A stretch of 38,760 nucleotides of DNA from Fusobacteriaceae bacterium UBA2433 (GTDB lineage: Bacteria > Fusobacteriota > Fusobacteriia > Fusobacteriales > Fusobacteriaceae): NCBI GenBank assembly GCA_002342785.1, contig DDQV01000138.1, positions 1 to 38,760 of the forward strand, given 5' to 3'. Positions 17,935 to 26,567 of this stretch are shown here, in pieces. The notes under the pieces are model-generated. The model was not told the origin of the DNA and did no database searches. It saw nothing but the letters and a program-made list of their open reading frames with translations. Position numbers and translations under genes: made by a program. Position 1 is the stretch's first letter. Every line of letters begins with the position of its first letter.

Positions 17935-19281
17935 TTAAGCTAATATTTTTTCTTCTTCTTTTTCTTCTACAACTAAATTATTTAATTTTTTATCTATTCC
18001 CCAAAGAATTATTCCAGAAACGATAGCTATTGCAGCAATAACAATATATGCCTTTGCAAAATCAAATTTTAAAGTATAAGCATATAGGTACCCATATGAT
18101 TTACCAGCAAAGAAAACAGCTAATACCCAAATACTCATCATCATAGTTAATAATCTTGGTGGAGAAAATTTTGCGATAAATGAATTTCCAAGGGGAGAAA
18201 AAACCATCTCACCCATTGATAAAACAATTCCAAATGCAATTATCCAAGCAATAGGAGCAAGATTATTTCCCCTTGAAATATCTGCAACTGCAAAGATTAA
18301 ATAAGATAATCCCATAAGCATCATACCTAAGGCAGTTTTTTTAAACATACTTAGATCTCCTTTTGCTCTTTTAGCCAATGTAGACCATAATTTTCCTAGC
18401 ACAGGTCCAAGGGCTATACACATAAATGCATTTAAAGAATCAAACCAAGCTGTTGGAACTTGAAAATTTCCAATCATCCAATTTGCAGCTCCGCTGTCTC
18501 CACCCCAATAATAATAAACTGGCATATATGCAAGATACCATAATATCCAAAAGATAATAGAAAAAAATGATACTAAGATAATAGCTCCGACTCTTTTCTT
18601 TTCAATTAAAGTTAAAGGAATTTTTTCTTCCTTCTTTTCTACTTTTTTTTCTACTTTGTTCTTAGAAATTTTAAATGGTTTTTTTCCTGTGTCTCCTAAA
18701 AATCTCCAACCATAGATAAAGAAAACTGTATTAACAAACATTACTATTGCAATAACTAAAAAACAAAAAGCATAACCTTTAAATCCTACTAACAATCCTA
18801 TAATAGTTGTCCCTAAAAAAGCTCCAACATTTACAAAGGAATATTGAGTAGAAAATGCTCCATCTAATTCCCTAGGATCATCAAAAAGTCTACCTGTTAT
18901 GGCATTTGTCTGACACTTAAATAATCCTGTTCCAAGAGATACTAAGATAATCATAAAATTAACCATCCCAACACTATGAGCTTGCCACCCAACTAAATAA
19001 CCTGATCCCATAAGAAACATTCCAATTGGTACAAGATATCTCGCTCCAAATACTCTATCTGAAAGATATCCTCCAATTATTGGTGCAAGATAAGTAAATG
19101 CTACTAAGTTTGCTGTTATTTTTGCTGCGTCTCCTGGTTCAATACCTAATCCACCATTTGTTATCTTCGCAACTAAAAATACTGCGATTAACCATTTAGC
19201 CGAATAAAATGCAAATCTTTCGAGTACGAAGGCCATTGAACATACGTAAAATCCTAATGGTTTTTTTGCTGTTTTTTCCAT
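17935..19281 (-). CDS. POT/PTR-family peptide transporter
   Basis: A 448-residue membrane protein of the proton-dependent oligopeptide transporter family: about 12 hydrophobic segments, YLAPIIGGYLSDRVFGARY after segment 2, and a FSTQYSFVNVGAFLGTTI segment like PTR2 signature 2. The first-helix motif ExxERF reads FVLERF (residues 18-23): the second Glu and Arg remain but the first Glu is Phe, which could alter proton coupling. A Lys/Glu-rich loop (about 195-215) links the two halves. An upstream in-frame ATG at 19290 touches the SD (GGGGGG), so I prefer the ATG at 19281. It is monocistronic. Confidence 0.82.
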   Translation of the reverse strand: MEKTAKKPLGFYVCSMAFVLERFAFYSAKWLIAVFLVAKITNGGLGIEPGDAAKITANLVAFTYLAPIIGGYLSDRVFGARYLVPIGMFLMGSGYLVGWQAHSVGMVNFMIILVSLGTGLFKCQTNAITGRLFDDPRELDGAFSTQYSFVNVGAFLGTTIIGLLVGFKGYAFCFLVIAIVMFVNTVFFIYGWRFLGDTGKKPFKISKNKVEKKVEKKEEKIPLTLIEKKRVGAIILVSFFSIIFWILWYLAYMPVYYYWGGDSGAANWMIGNFQVPTAWFDSLNAFMCIALGPVLGKLWSTLAKRAKGDLSMFKKTALGMMLMGLSYLIFAVADISRGNNLAPIAWIIAFGIVLSMGEMVFSPLGNSFIAKFSPPRLLTMMMSIWVLAVFFAGKSYGYLYAYTLKFDFAKAYIVIAAIAIVSGIILWGIDKKLNNLVVEEKEEEKILA

Positions 19282-19290
19282 TTTTATCAT

Positions 19291-19609
19291 TCCCCCCTGG
19301 ATTAAAAAAAATTGATAGTACCTCTATAAAAAATCTGTTTTCCATCCTAAAACAAGAAAAAAAACGATTTAAAATATTCTGTTATTTTGCGTTTAATTCT
19401 TATAAAAAGTTTACTTTACATCTAGTTTGTACCACATAATAACACAACTTCCTTTTTTTAAAAAATATTTTTTAATTTTTCTAATAATTAATTAATATTA
19501 TTCTAAATATATAAATAAATAATATTATAGTAGTATTTAATTGGTTAAAATTTAAATTTTATAAAAATAAAAAGGTTTTCAATTAAGAAAACCCAAATTA
19601 TAATCTATT
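19291..19609. other. Intergenic region between the POT gene and the comM-like gene
   Basis: About 320 AT-rich bases between two minus-strand genes. It holds the terminator of the AAA gene at its right end and must hold the POT promoter. No structured RNA, gene or clear operator is seen by eye. Confidence 0.5.
19565..19595 (-). terminator. Intrinsic terminator of the comM-like gene
   Basis: On the minus strand a 7-bp stem GGTTTTC / GAAAACC with a 6-base loop and a T5 run, 17 bases after the stop. Confidence 0.7.
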
Positions 19610-21103
19610 TTATTTTTTTCTATAACTCAAAGCTTCCATAATGTGAGATAGTTCTATATTTTTACTTTCCTCTAAATCAGCAATTGTTCTCGCTACTTTT
19701 AGTACCTTGTCATAACTTCTTCCAGACAAACCAAATATATCTATAGAGTCCATAAGTATTTTTTTACTTTTATCATCAAGTTTACAATATTTTTTTATAT
19801 CTTTAGAATTCATATTCCCATTAACTTTTGAACTTTTAAATCTTTTCCATTGTATCTTTCTTACTTTTTCTACCCTCTCTTTTATCTTTGTAGAACTCTC
19901 TTCATCTTGGGTGGAAGTTAGTTCCTCCCTAGATAATTTTTTTATTTCTAAATATAGATCGATCCTATCAAGTAATGGTCCTGAGATCTTACGCTGATAT
20001 CTATTTATCTCAGTCATACTACAAGTACATCTATTTTCAAATAAATTTCCACATGGACAGGGATTAGATGCCATTATGAGGATCATATTTGCTGGCATTT
20101 CAACTCTATAGTCTGCTCTAGTGATAGATATTTTTTTATCCTCTAAAGGTTGTCTCAATGTTTCTAAGATTATCCTAGGAAATTCTGTAACTTCATCTAA
20201 AAATAAAACTCCGTTGTGAGCCAAACTTATCTCTCCAGCTTTTGGTACTCGCCCTCCTCCAACAATAGAAACTAGAGAACTACTATGATGGGGAGATCTA
20301 AATGGTCTTTTATTTATTATGGGCATATCTTTTGTGAGTAATCCTGTACTACTATATATTTTAGTCGATTCGATTATCTCCTCTTCACTCATAGATGGTA
20401 AGATAGTCGGTAATCTTTTTGCTAACATTGACTTTCCTGCTCCTGGAGTTCCTATCATATAAAAATTATGTCCCCCTGCTGCTGCTATCTCTATACATCT
20501 TTTTGCTTGAGCCTGTCCCTTTACTTCTTTAAAATTTATAGAATATTCTTTTTTTTCAATCTTTTTTTCTACTTTTGGAGATGCTATCTCTATCTCACCA
20601 TTTAAAAATTCAACTACTTGATCTAAATTATCAACTGGAACTATCTTTACCCCATCTATAACTCTAGCTTCTAAATAATTTTCCTTAGGAAGAATTACTC
20701 CAAATATATTATTTTCCTTAGCACAGATAACTGAATTTATAGCTCCATCAATCTTTCTGATATCACCATTTAGAGATAGTTCTCCTAACACTATATATTT
20801 TTTTAATTTTTTATCTTTCACCTTTCCTAGACTAACTAATATTCCTATGGCTATAGGAAGATCAAAGGACGCTCCCTCCTTTCTAATTCCAGCAGGAGAA
20901 AGATTTATTATTACCCTTCTAGCAGGTAGTTGATACCCACTATTTTTTATTGCTACTCTAACTCTTTCCTTACTCTCTGAGATAGCAATATCTGCTAATC
21001 CAACTATATTAAAACTTGGTAACCCAAGCATGATATCAACTTCTACTTCTAAAATATAAGGTTCTATCCCTATATAACTGGAACTTAATATTTTTGCTAC
21101 CAT
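19610..21103 (-). CDS. ComM/YifB family Mg-chelatase-like AAA+ ATPase
   Basis: A 497-residue protein with three parts: a Lon-like N-terminal domain (about 1-170; VDIMLGLPSFNIVGLAD and RRVIINLSPAGIRKEG), an AAA+ core with Walker A GTPGAGKSM (about residue 217) and Walker B GVLFLDEVTEF, and a C-terminal Mg-chelatase domain (about 395-497; DIFGLSGRSYDKVLKVARTIADL). The CPCG...CTC cysteines (about 345-365) are typical of the family. ComM drives branch migration during natural transformation in naturally competent bacteria; transformation in this organism is not shown. AAGGAGG precedes the ATG. Confidence 0.9.
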   Translation of the reverse strand: MVAKILSSSYIGIEPYILEVEVDIMLGLPSFNIVGLADIAISESKERVRVAIKNSGYQLPARRVIINLSPAGIRKEGASFDLPIAIGILVSLGKVKDKKLKKYIVLGELSLNGDIRKIDGAINSVICAKENNIFGVILPKENYLEARVIDGVKIVPVDNLDQVVEFLNGEIEIASPKVEKKIEKKEYSINFKEVKGQAQAKRCIEIAAAGGHNFYMIGTPGAGKSMLAKRLPTILPSMSEEEIIESTKIYSSTGLLTKDMPIINKRPFRSPHHSSSLVSIVGGGRVPKAGEISLAHNGVLFLDEVTEFPRIILETLRQPLEDKKISITRADYRVEMPANMILIMASNPCPCGNLFENRCTCSMTEINRYQRKISGPLLDRIDLYLEIKKLSREELTSTQDEESSTKIKERVEKVRKIQWKRFKSSKVNGNMNSKDIKKYCKLDDKSKKILMDSIDIFGLSGRSYDKVLKVARTIADLEESKNIELSHIMEALSYRKK

Positions 21104-21218
21104 ATTATCCTCCTTATTTTAATAATATCTTTACAATAAATATTTTTTTTATATTAATTTACTATTCTATTTATATGATTTTTTTCCTCTTAAAATATCC
21201 AATTAAAAGTTTCAAAAA

Positions 21219-21247
21219 TTGACAAATATATGATTTGGTGATAGGAT
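21219..21247 (+). promoter_or_regulatory. Promoter of the fluoride riboswitch-fluC operon
   Basis: TTGACA (consensus -35), 17-base spacer, TAGGAT. Transcription would start near 21254, just before the riboswitch aptamer. Confidence 0.65.
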
Positions 21248-21262
21248 TATTTTAAATATAAA

Positions 21263-21327
21263 AGGAGATGAAGCTCTCCTCAAACAGTTTTTCTGTTTCA
21301 AACCGTCTTTGACTAATAGCTTCTACA
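21263..21327 (+). ncRNA. Fluoride riboswitch (crcB motif) aptamer
   Basis: The conserved blocks of the crcB/fluoride riboswitch are in order: GGAGATGAAGCTCTCC, then AACCG, then CTAATAGCTTCTAC. P1 pairs GAAGCT with AGCTTC, a second stem pairs GGAG with CTCC, and a third pairs GTC with GAC around TTT. An extra hairpin AAACAG / CTGTTT sits in the variable position. It is directly upstream of two fluoride channel genes. Fluoride binding is known to switch such operons on. Confidence 0.9.
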
Positions 21328-21370
21328 AAAATAACTTTTTTAAGTTTATTTTGTAGTTGCTATTTTTTTA
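21315..21370 (+). terminator. Riboswitch-controlled terminator
   Basis: Long hairpin: AATAGC-tt-CTACAAAA-ataactt pairs with aagttta-TTTTGTAG-tt-GCTATT, followed by T7. Its 5' arm (21315-21326) is the 3' strand of aptamer P1, so aptamer and terminator exclude each other. This fits fluoride-induced antitermination. Confidence 0.85.
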
Positions 21371-21387
21371 TTTTTAGGAGGTTTTAT

Positions 21388-21804
21388 ATGTTAAAATTTA
21401 TCTTTATTGGAGTAGGTGGTGGTATCGGAGCATCCCTTAGATATCTTGTTGATTCTATTATTGTTCAAAATTATCTGATACATTTCCCCCTAGGAACCCT
21501 TATAGTAAATCTTATTGGCTGTTTTTTAATAGGAGTAGCATTTAAAATATTTTATTATAGAATTGTTCACACTAAGTTTATTCCATTTTTTATTACAGGA
21601 TTTTTAGGTGCCCTTACAACTTTTTCTAGTTATGCCTATACAACTTTAATATTGATAGAAAAAAAATTTTATTTAATGGCAGGATTAAATTTATTAGCTA
21701 ACAATGTCTTTGGAATATTATTTGCATATCTAGGAATGAAAGGAACCGATTTTATCATTAAAAAATATCTTAATGATAGATATCTAAGGAGGGAAAAGTT
21801 ATGA
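21388..21804 (+). CDS. crcB: Fluoride ion channel/exporter FluC (CrcB), first copy
   Basis: A 138-residue four-helix membrane protein of the CrcB/FluC family, which exports fluoride. The family motifs are present: GVGGGIGASLRYLVD at the N-terminus, FPLGTLIVNLIGCFLIG (the conserved Asn of the pore) and GFLGALTTFSSYAYTT (the Na+ site and Phe-box region). It starts with AGGAGG before the ATG and follows the riboswitch terminator closely. It overlaps the second copy by four bases (ATGA), which suggests translational coupling. In many bacteria tandem copies form a heterodimeric channel with the two chains antiparallel; that is inference here. Confidence 0.93.
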   Translation: MLKFIFIGVGGGIGASLRYLVDSIIVQNYLIHFPLGTLIVNLIGCFLIGVAFKIFYYRIVHTKFIPFFITGFLGALTTFSSYAYTTLILIEKKFYLMAGLNLLANNVFGILFAYLGMKGTDFIIKKYLNDRYLRREKL

Positions 21805-22175
21805 TTTTAACTTTTGTTTGTATAGCTATTGGAGGGGGAGCTGGAGCTATCTCTAGATACAAGATAGATAAGGAAATTACAGATAAGATCCATCATGAAA
21901 TATCTTTTGGAACACTAGGAGTTAACCTTATTGGTTTATTTATAATTGGATTTTCATATGCAATTTTTAAAAATCATATTGTTTCTGAAAATCTAAAACA
22001 TTTTTTTGTAGTAGGGTTTCTTGGAGCCCTTACAACTTTTTCTAGTTACGCTCTACATACGTTCCAATTACTTGAAAAAAAGAAGATAAAAAAAGCTATT
22101 ATAAATATATTATTAAATAATTTTTTAGGAATGATCTTTGCATTATTAGGATCAGAATTAGGCCAATTTTTTTAA
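21801..22175 (+). CDS. crcB: Fluoride ion channel/exporter FluC (CrcB), second copy
   Basis: A 124-residue CrcB/FluC protein with the same motifs as its upstream partner: GGGAGAISRYKID, ISFGTLGVNLIGLFIIG and GFLGALTTFSSYALHT. It is shorter at the C-terminus than the first copy. It starts at ATG 21801 inside the end of copy one (ATGA overlap) and has AAGGAGG upstream. The two probably assemble together as a dual-topology pair. It is the last gene of the fluoride operon; no clear terminator hairpin follows it, only a T-rich run. Confidence 0.92.
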   Translation: MILTFVCIAIGGGAGAISRYKIDKEITDKIHHEISFGTLGVNLIGLFIIGFSYAIFKNHIVSENLKHFFVVGFLGALTTFSSYALHTFQLLEKKKIKKAIINILLNNFLGMIFALLGSELGQFF

Positions 22176-22183
22176 TATTTTTT

Positions 22184-22212
22184 TTGATTTTAAAAAATAA
22201 ATATACTATACT
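22184..22212 (+). promoter_or_regulatory. Promoter of the REC-PAS-GGDEF-EAL gene
   Basis: TTGATT, 17-base spacer, TATACT, 80 bases before the ATG. Confidence 0.5.
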
Positions 22213-22292
22213 TATATAGAGTAAGGGTATATTCTTTAATTAACTAATACATAAAATCAAATACAAAAAAATTAAGAAAAAAGGCGGGAAAA

Positions 22293-24701
22293 ATGATTCT
22301 ATTTTTAACAAATAAAAACTCCTTATCAACTGAACTACTTAATGAACTAAGATCGATAAATTATGAGATTAAATATACCTCTTTATATGAAGAGGTTTTT
22401 AGTATGCACTTAGATAATAGATCAATTAAATTGATTATCTTAGACATAGATAGTATAAGTGAACCACAAAAAATTTTAAAAAAAATATTTTTAGAGGTAG
22501 AACTACCAGTTATCTATATAACTAACAATGTAAAAAAAGAACTAAAAAAAGATCTATACAACCTTTCATGTTATGGTTATATCTCTAAAGATAGTGATAG
22601 TTTTACTATCTCTTCAACTATAAAGATAGCTTTAAATTTATTTAAAGATTATAAAAAGAAAAAAGATATATTTCATCTTTTTTCTAAAGCTGAGAAGATA
22701 TCTAAGTTTGGATATTGGGAGATCAATTTTAATGATAAAACTGTCAGAGCATCTCCTGGAGCTAAAAAAATTTATGGATTATCAAAGGAGGTCTATCCCT
22801 TTGATATAATTAAAATAATCCCCCTTCCAAGTTATCGTGAATTATTAGATAGTGCTTTAAAGGATCTAATAATGGATAATAAACCATATGATGTTGAATT
22901 TAAAATTCAAAATAATTATAGTGGGAAGATCCTTTCTATCCATTCTATTGCAGAATATGATCCTAAAGAAAATAAGGTAATAGGAACACTCTATGATATA
23001 TCTAAACAAAAAATATCAGAGGAATCGGCTATAAAAAGAGAGATAGAGTATAAAAATATAATTCAAAAACATAGTTCTATCATGCTCATAATAGATGTTG
23101 AAACAGGTAGTATAATAACTGTAAACTCTGCAGCTAGTAAATTTTATGGGTATAGTAGACAAGAGATGGAAAAAATGAATATACAAGATATAAGCTTATT
23201 AAATATCGATGCAATTAAGGTAGAGATGGAAAGAGCTAGATCTTTAAATAAAAATGTTTTTGTCTTCCAACATAGACTATCCGATGGTAGGATTAAAGAT
23301 GTAGAGGTACACTCTGGACCTATAATTTTTAATGATAAGGTAAGGCTTTTTTCAATAATAAATGATATTACAAAACACAAAAAAGCTGAAAAAAAAATTA
23401 AATACCCTGCATATTATGATCTTTTAACTGGACTTCCCAATAGAAAGATGTTTTCTGAAAATTTAAAAAAATTAATCAATAAACATATCAATGATAACGT
23501 TGAAATCATCCTTCTCAACATAGATCTAGATCATTTCAAAGATGTCAATGATAATTTTGGCCATCATATTGGAGATCTATTTTTAACTAAAATAGCAAAG
23601 CATCTAAAAAAAGAACTATACGAACATGAGTTATTATATCGATTAGGTGGAGATGAATTTGCTGTAATCATAAAAAAATTTTCCAATCATGAAGATCTTT
23701 CACATATATGTAATAGAGTTTTGAATGCTCTAGATAAATCCTTTAAGATTGAAGATAAGGAGATCTTTATCTCTGCAAGTATAGGAGTAGCAATCTATCC
23801 CCATGATGGATCAAATGTTAATACACTTTTTAAAAATTCAGATCTTGCCATGTATAAGGCAAAAAGTGAGGGAAAAAACAAATATTCTTTATTTTCCCAA
23901 GAGATGAATCAAGATTTAAAAAATAAAATAAATTTAGAAAATAATATTCGTAGAGCTTTAAAAAATAATGAGTTTGAGTTATATTATCAACCTAAAATAG
24001 ATATTAAAGAGGATAAAATTATAGGCGTTGAGTCTCTTCTTAGATGGAAAAATAATGAGGGAAAATATATCCCTCCCTCACATTTTATACCAATAGCTGA
24101 GAACTCTGGTTTTATATTAGATATAGATAGATGGGTATTTATGCAGGCTTGTCTTCAGATAGAACGTTGGGAAAAATTAGGTATGAAAGATCAAAAAATT
24201 TCTGTTAATATTTCAGGACTTCATTTTAAGCGAGGTCATATTATTAATACTATAACTGAGATCTCAAATATTTTAAAGATACCTTCTGGTCAAATTGAAA
24301 TTGAGATTACAGAGGGAGTTTTTTTAGAAAAGATAGAAGATGTTATTCTAACTTTAGAAAAATTAAGATCTATGGGTATATCAATATCTATAGATGATTT
24401 TGGTACTGGTTATTCCTCCCTAGGTTATTTAAAAAAACTTCCTATTGATAGGATCAAAATAGATAAAAGTTTTGTAGATAATATTGTAACTAATTATAAA
24501 GACAAAGGAATAGTTCAAACTATTATAACTATGACAAAGTTATTAAATTTAAAAGTCATTGCTGAAGGAGTAGAGACCATAGAACAACTTGAAACATTAA
24601 ATCAGATTGGATGTTATGAAATTCAAGGATTTTATTTTGCGAAACCTATGCCAGTAGAAGAATACAATAAATTTTTTAAAGATTTTAAACCAAAAAAATA
24701 A
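22293..24701 (+). CDS. REC-like-PAS-PAS-GGDEF-EAL protein, c-di-GMP metabolism
   Basis: An 802-residue soluble signalling protein. Order: receiver-like domain (about 1-118; phospho-acceptor-like Asp in LIILDID, YIT and SKD positions present, acidic pocket incomplete), two PAS domains (about 125-245 and 250-365), GGDEF (about 370-530) and EAL (about 545-795). GGDEF is intact: NIDLDHFKDVNDNFGHHIGD and YRLGGDEFAV (452-456). The inhibitory RxxD site five residues before it reads YEHE and is absent. EAL is intact: ESLLRW (from 580), VNISGLHF, EITEG, IDDFGTGYSS, IKID, AEGVET, EIQGFYFAKPM. Both activities are therefore possible; which dominates is not told by sequence. The protein has no membrane segment, unlike the EAL protein at the left edge. 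Confidence 0.92.
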   Translation: MILFLTNKNSLSTELLNELRSINYEIKYTSLYEEVFSMHLDNRSIKLIILDIDSISEPQKILKKIFLEVELPVIYITNNVKKELKKDLYNLSCYGYISKDSDSFTISSTIKIALNLFKDYKKKKDIFHLFSKAEKISKFGYWEINFNDKTVRASPGAKKIYGLSKEVYPFDIIKIIPLPSYRELLDSALKDLIMDNKPYDVEFKIQNNYSGKILSIHSIAEYDPKENKVIGTLYDISKQKISEESAIKREIEYKNIIQKHSSIMLIIDVETGSIITVNSAASKFYGYSRQEMEKMNIQDISLLNIDAIKVEMERARSLNKNVFVFQHRLSDGRIKDVEVHSGPIIFNDKVRLFSIINDITKHKKAEKKIKYPAYYDLLTGLPNRKMFSENLKKLINKHINDNVEIILLNIDLDHFKDVNDNFGHHIGDLFLTKIAKHLKKELYEHELLYRLGGDEFAVIIKKFSNHEDLSHICNRVLNALDKSFKIEDKEIFISASIGVAIYPHDGSNVNTLFKNSDLAMYKAKSEGKNKYSLFSQEMNQDLKNKINLENNIRRALKNNEFELYYQPKIDIKEDKIIGVESLLRWKNNEGKYIPPSHFIPIAENSGFILDIDRWVFMQACLQIERWEKLGMKDQKISVNISGLHFKRGHIINTITEISNILKIPSGQIEIEITEGVFLEKIEDVILTLEKLRSMGISISIDDFGTGYSSLGYLKKLPIDRIKIDKSFVDNIVTNYKDKGIVQTIITMTKLLNLKVIAEGVETIEQLETLNQIGCYEIQGFYFAKPMPVEEYNKFFKDFKPKK

Positions 24702-24776
24702 TTGACTTTTAAAAGAGTTGTTTTCATGGTAAAATTATTAAAATTATAATCTAAAGATTAGAGGAGTAGTTATAAG

Positions 24777-24974
24777 ATGGATGGAAGAAATAGAAATGAT
24801 ATAAAACCTGGTATAGAAGTAGCAATTGTTTTAAAAGAAGATCAAAGAAGTGGTAAATTAACTTATGGAGTAGTACAAGATCTTTTAACTAACAGTAAGT
24901 TTCATCCCCATGGGATAAAGGTAAGACTTACAGATAAACAAGTTGGAAGGGTCAAGGAAATTATAGAAAAATAA
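24777..24974 (+). CDS. ywbE: YwbE family small protein
   Basis: A 65-residue protein matching the YwbE family (RNDIKPGIEVAIVLKEDQRS, LTYGVVQDLLTNSKFHPHGIKVRL, VGRVKEI), which has a KOW-like small beta-barrel look. Function is unknown. The ATG has GAGGAG ten bases upstream. A TGgTAAAAT extended -10 lies about 42 bases before the start, so it probably has its own promoter after the GGDEF-EAL gene. Confidence 0.88.
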   Translation: MDGRNRNDIKPGIEVAIVLKEDQRSGKLTYGVVQDLLTNSKFHPHGIKVRLTDKQVGRVKEIIEK

Positions 24975-25007
24975 AAAAATCTCTCCTAATTTTGGGAGAG
25001 ATTTTTC
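24975..25007 (+). terminator. Intrinsic terminator after ywbE
   Basis: Stem AATCTCTCC / GGAGAGATT (9 bp, extended by A-T pairs) with a TAATTTTG loop and T5 run, right after the stop. The reverse strand is also T-rich, so it may serve the convergent nhaC gene too. Confidence 0.8.
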
Positions 25008-25044
25008 TTTATTTTTTTATTCTTTTTTTATTTTTGTTTTTTTT

Positions 25045-26463
25045 TTATTCTTCTATTTTATCTTCTACTTTATCTAATTTTTCAATAGAAAATCCTGTAT
25101 ATCCATAGATTATCGCTACAATTGGATTGATTATATTTAAAAAACAATAGGGAACATAGGTCCATGGTGCTAGTCCTAGAGTCGCAATCATATAGGCCCC
25201 ACATGTATTCCAAGGAATAAGTGGAGATGATAGTGTTCCTGCATCTTCAAGTGATCTAGAAAGATTTTTAGGATGTAATCCTTTTTCTATATATGCGTCT
25301 TTAAACATCCTTCCTGGTATAACTATTGAAAGATATTGATCTCCAGCTACAGTATTTACAAAAATTGGAGTTATTATAGTTACTAATATTAAGTTTCCAG
25401 TAGTATTTGCTATAGATAAAATTTTAAGTGCTAAAGTTGCTAACATTTGAGTTTTTTCCATTATTCCACCTAAGATCATAGCGCAAAGAATTAATGAGAT
25501 AGTCCACATCATAGAGTCAAGTCCCCCTCTATTTAATAGATCATCAACCATTGCTAACCCAGATTCCCCTGTATAACCATAGTGTAAAGTTTTAAATACC
25601 GATCCTAAAGTGACTCCTTGAAAGATCATAGCTGCTATCCCACCTAGGATAGCTCCTCCAAATAATCCAGGAATTGCTGGAACTTTCATGACAACTGCTC
25701 CAATTACTATAACTGGTACTAATAATAACAATGGGCTAACATTAAAACTTCCACTTAGAGTAGTTAATATTCCAGTAATCATCTCGGTGTTTAGTGCTTC
25801 CCCTGTATATCTCATTCCAAGAAATCCAAACATAATGAGAGTAATAACAAAACTAGGTACCGTTGTATATAGCATATGTTTTATATGTGTAAATAGATCT
25901 GTCCCTGCCATTGCTGGTGCAAGGTTTGTTGTATCAGATAATGGTGATAGTTTATCTCCCATATAGGCACCAGAAATAATAGCTCCTGCTACTATATTTC
26001 TAGGTATTCCAAGTCCCTCTCCTACACCAATAAGCGCAATCCCAACTGTTGCTGCTGTTGTCCATGATGATCCTGTTGCTATGGCTACGATAGCACATAT
26101 TATAACAGTAGCAGGTAAAAATATTCCTGGTGATAGTATCTTTAAACCATAAAATATCATAGATGGTACTACTCCAGATTGAATCCAAGTTCCTACTACC
26201 ATTCCAATTATCATAAGAATTATAATTGCTTGTAAGGACATCTTGATAGTTTCCATCATTCCTTTTTCAATCTCATCCCATGTATAATTTAGACCAAATA
26301 TAGCTACTCCTGCTGCAAAAAATGCCGATACTAAGATAGGAATATGAACATCTATCTCTGCAATTTGAATTGCATAAAATAAACTTAACATTAAAAATAT
26401 TAACGGCACTAATGCATATATCAGTGTTGTCTCTTTTTTTATTTTCTTCACCTTGTTTCCCAT
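25045..26463 (-). CDS. nhaC: Na+/H+ antiporter NhaC family
   Basis: A 472-residue membrane protein of the NhaC family, which exchanges Na+ for H+. About 12 hydrophobic segments; conserved stretches GMVVGTWIQSGVVPSMIFYG, ATGSSWTTAATVGIALIGVG, GAYMGDKLSPLSDTTNLAPA and the C-terminal AGTLSSPLIPWNTCGAYMIATLG are all typical. AAGGAGG lies before the ATG. A clear promoter lies upstream (26490-26518), so it is separate from the racemase gene. The related NhaC-like proteins also include malate-lactate antiporters (MleN), an alternative that sequence alone cannot exclude. Confidence 0.88.
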   Translation of the reverse strand: MGNKVKKIKKETTLIYALVPLIFLMLSLFYAIQIAEIDVHIPILVSAFFAAGVAIFGLNYTWDEIEKGMMETIKMSLQAIIILMIIGMVVGTWIQSGVVPSMIFYGLKILSPGIFLPATVIICAIVAIATGSSWTTAATVGIALIGVGEGLGIPRNIVAGAIISGAYMGDKLSPLSDTTNLAPAMAGTDLFTHIKHMLYTTVPSFVITLIMFGFLGMRYTGEALNTEMITGILTTLSGSFNVSPLLLLVPVIVIGAVVMKVPAIPGLFGGAILGGIAAMIFQGVTLGSVFKTLHYGYTGESGLAMVDDLLNRGGLDSMMWTISLILCAMILGGIMEKTQMLATLALKILSIANTTGNLILVTIITPIFVNTVAGDQYLSIVIPGRMFKDAYIEKGLHPKNLSRSLEDAGTLSSPLIPWNTCGAYMIATLGLAPWTYVPYCFLNIINPIVAIIYGYTGFSIEKLDKVEDKIEE

Positions 26464-26489
26464 AAATTTTCCTCCTTTTTTATTTTAAA

Positions 26490-26518
26490 ACTATAAAAAA
26501 TATTGATAAAACCATCAA
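26490..26518 (-). promoter_or_regulatory. Promoter of nhaC
   Basis: On the minus strand TTGATG, 17-base spacer, TATAGT, 27 bases before the ATG. Confidence 0.55.
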
Positions 26519-26567
26519 AAACTTAAATTATAGTTTATCAATCTATATAATAGTAATTTTTTTTAGT

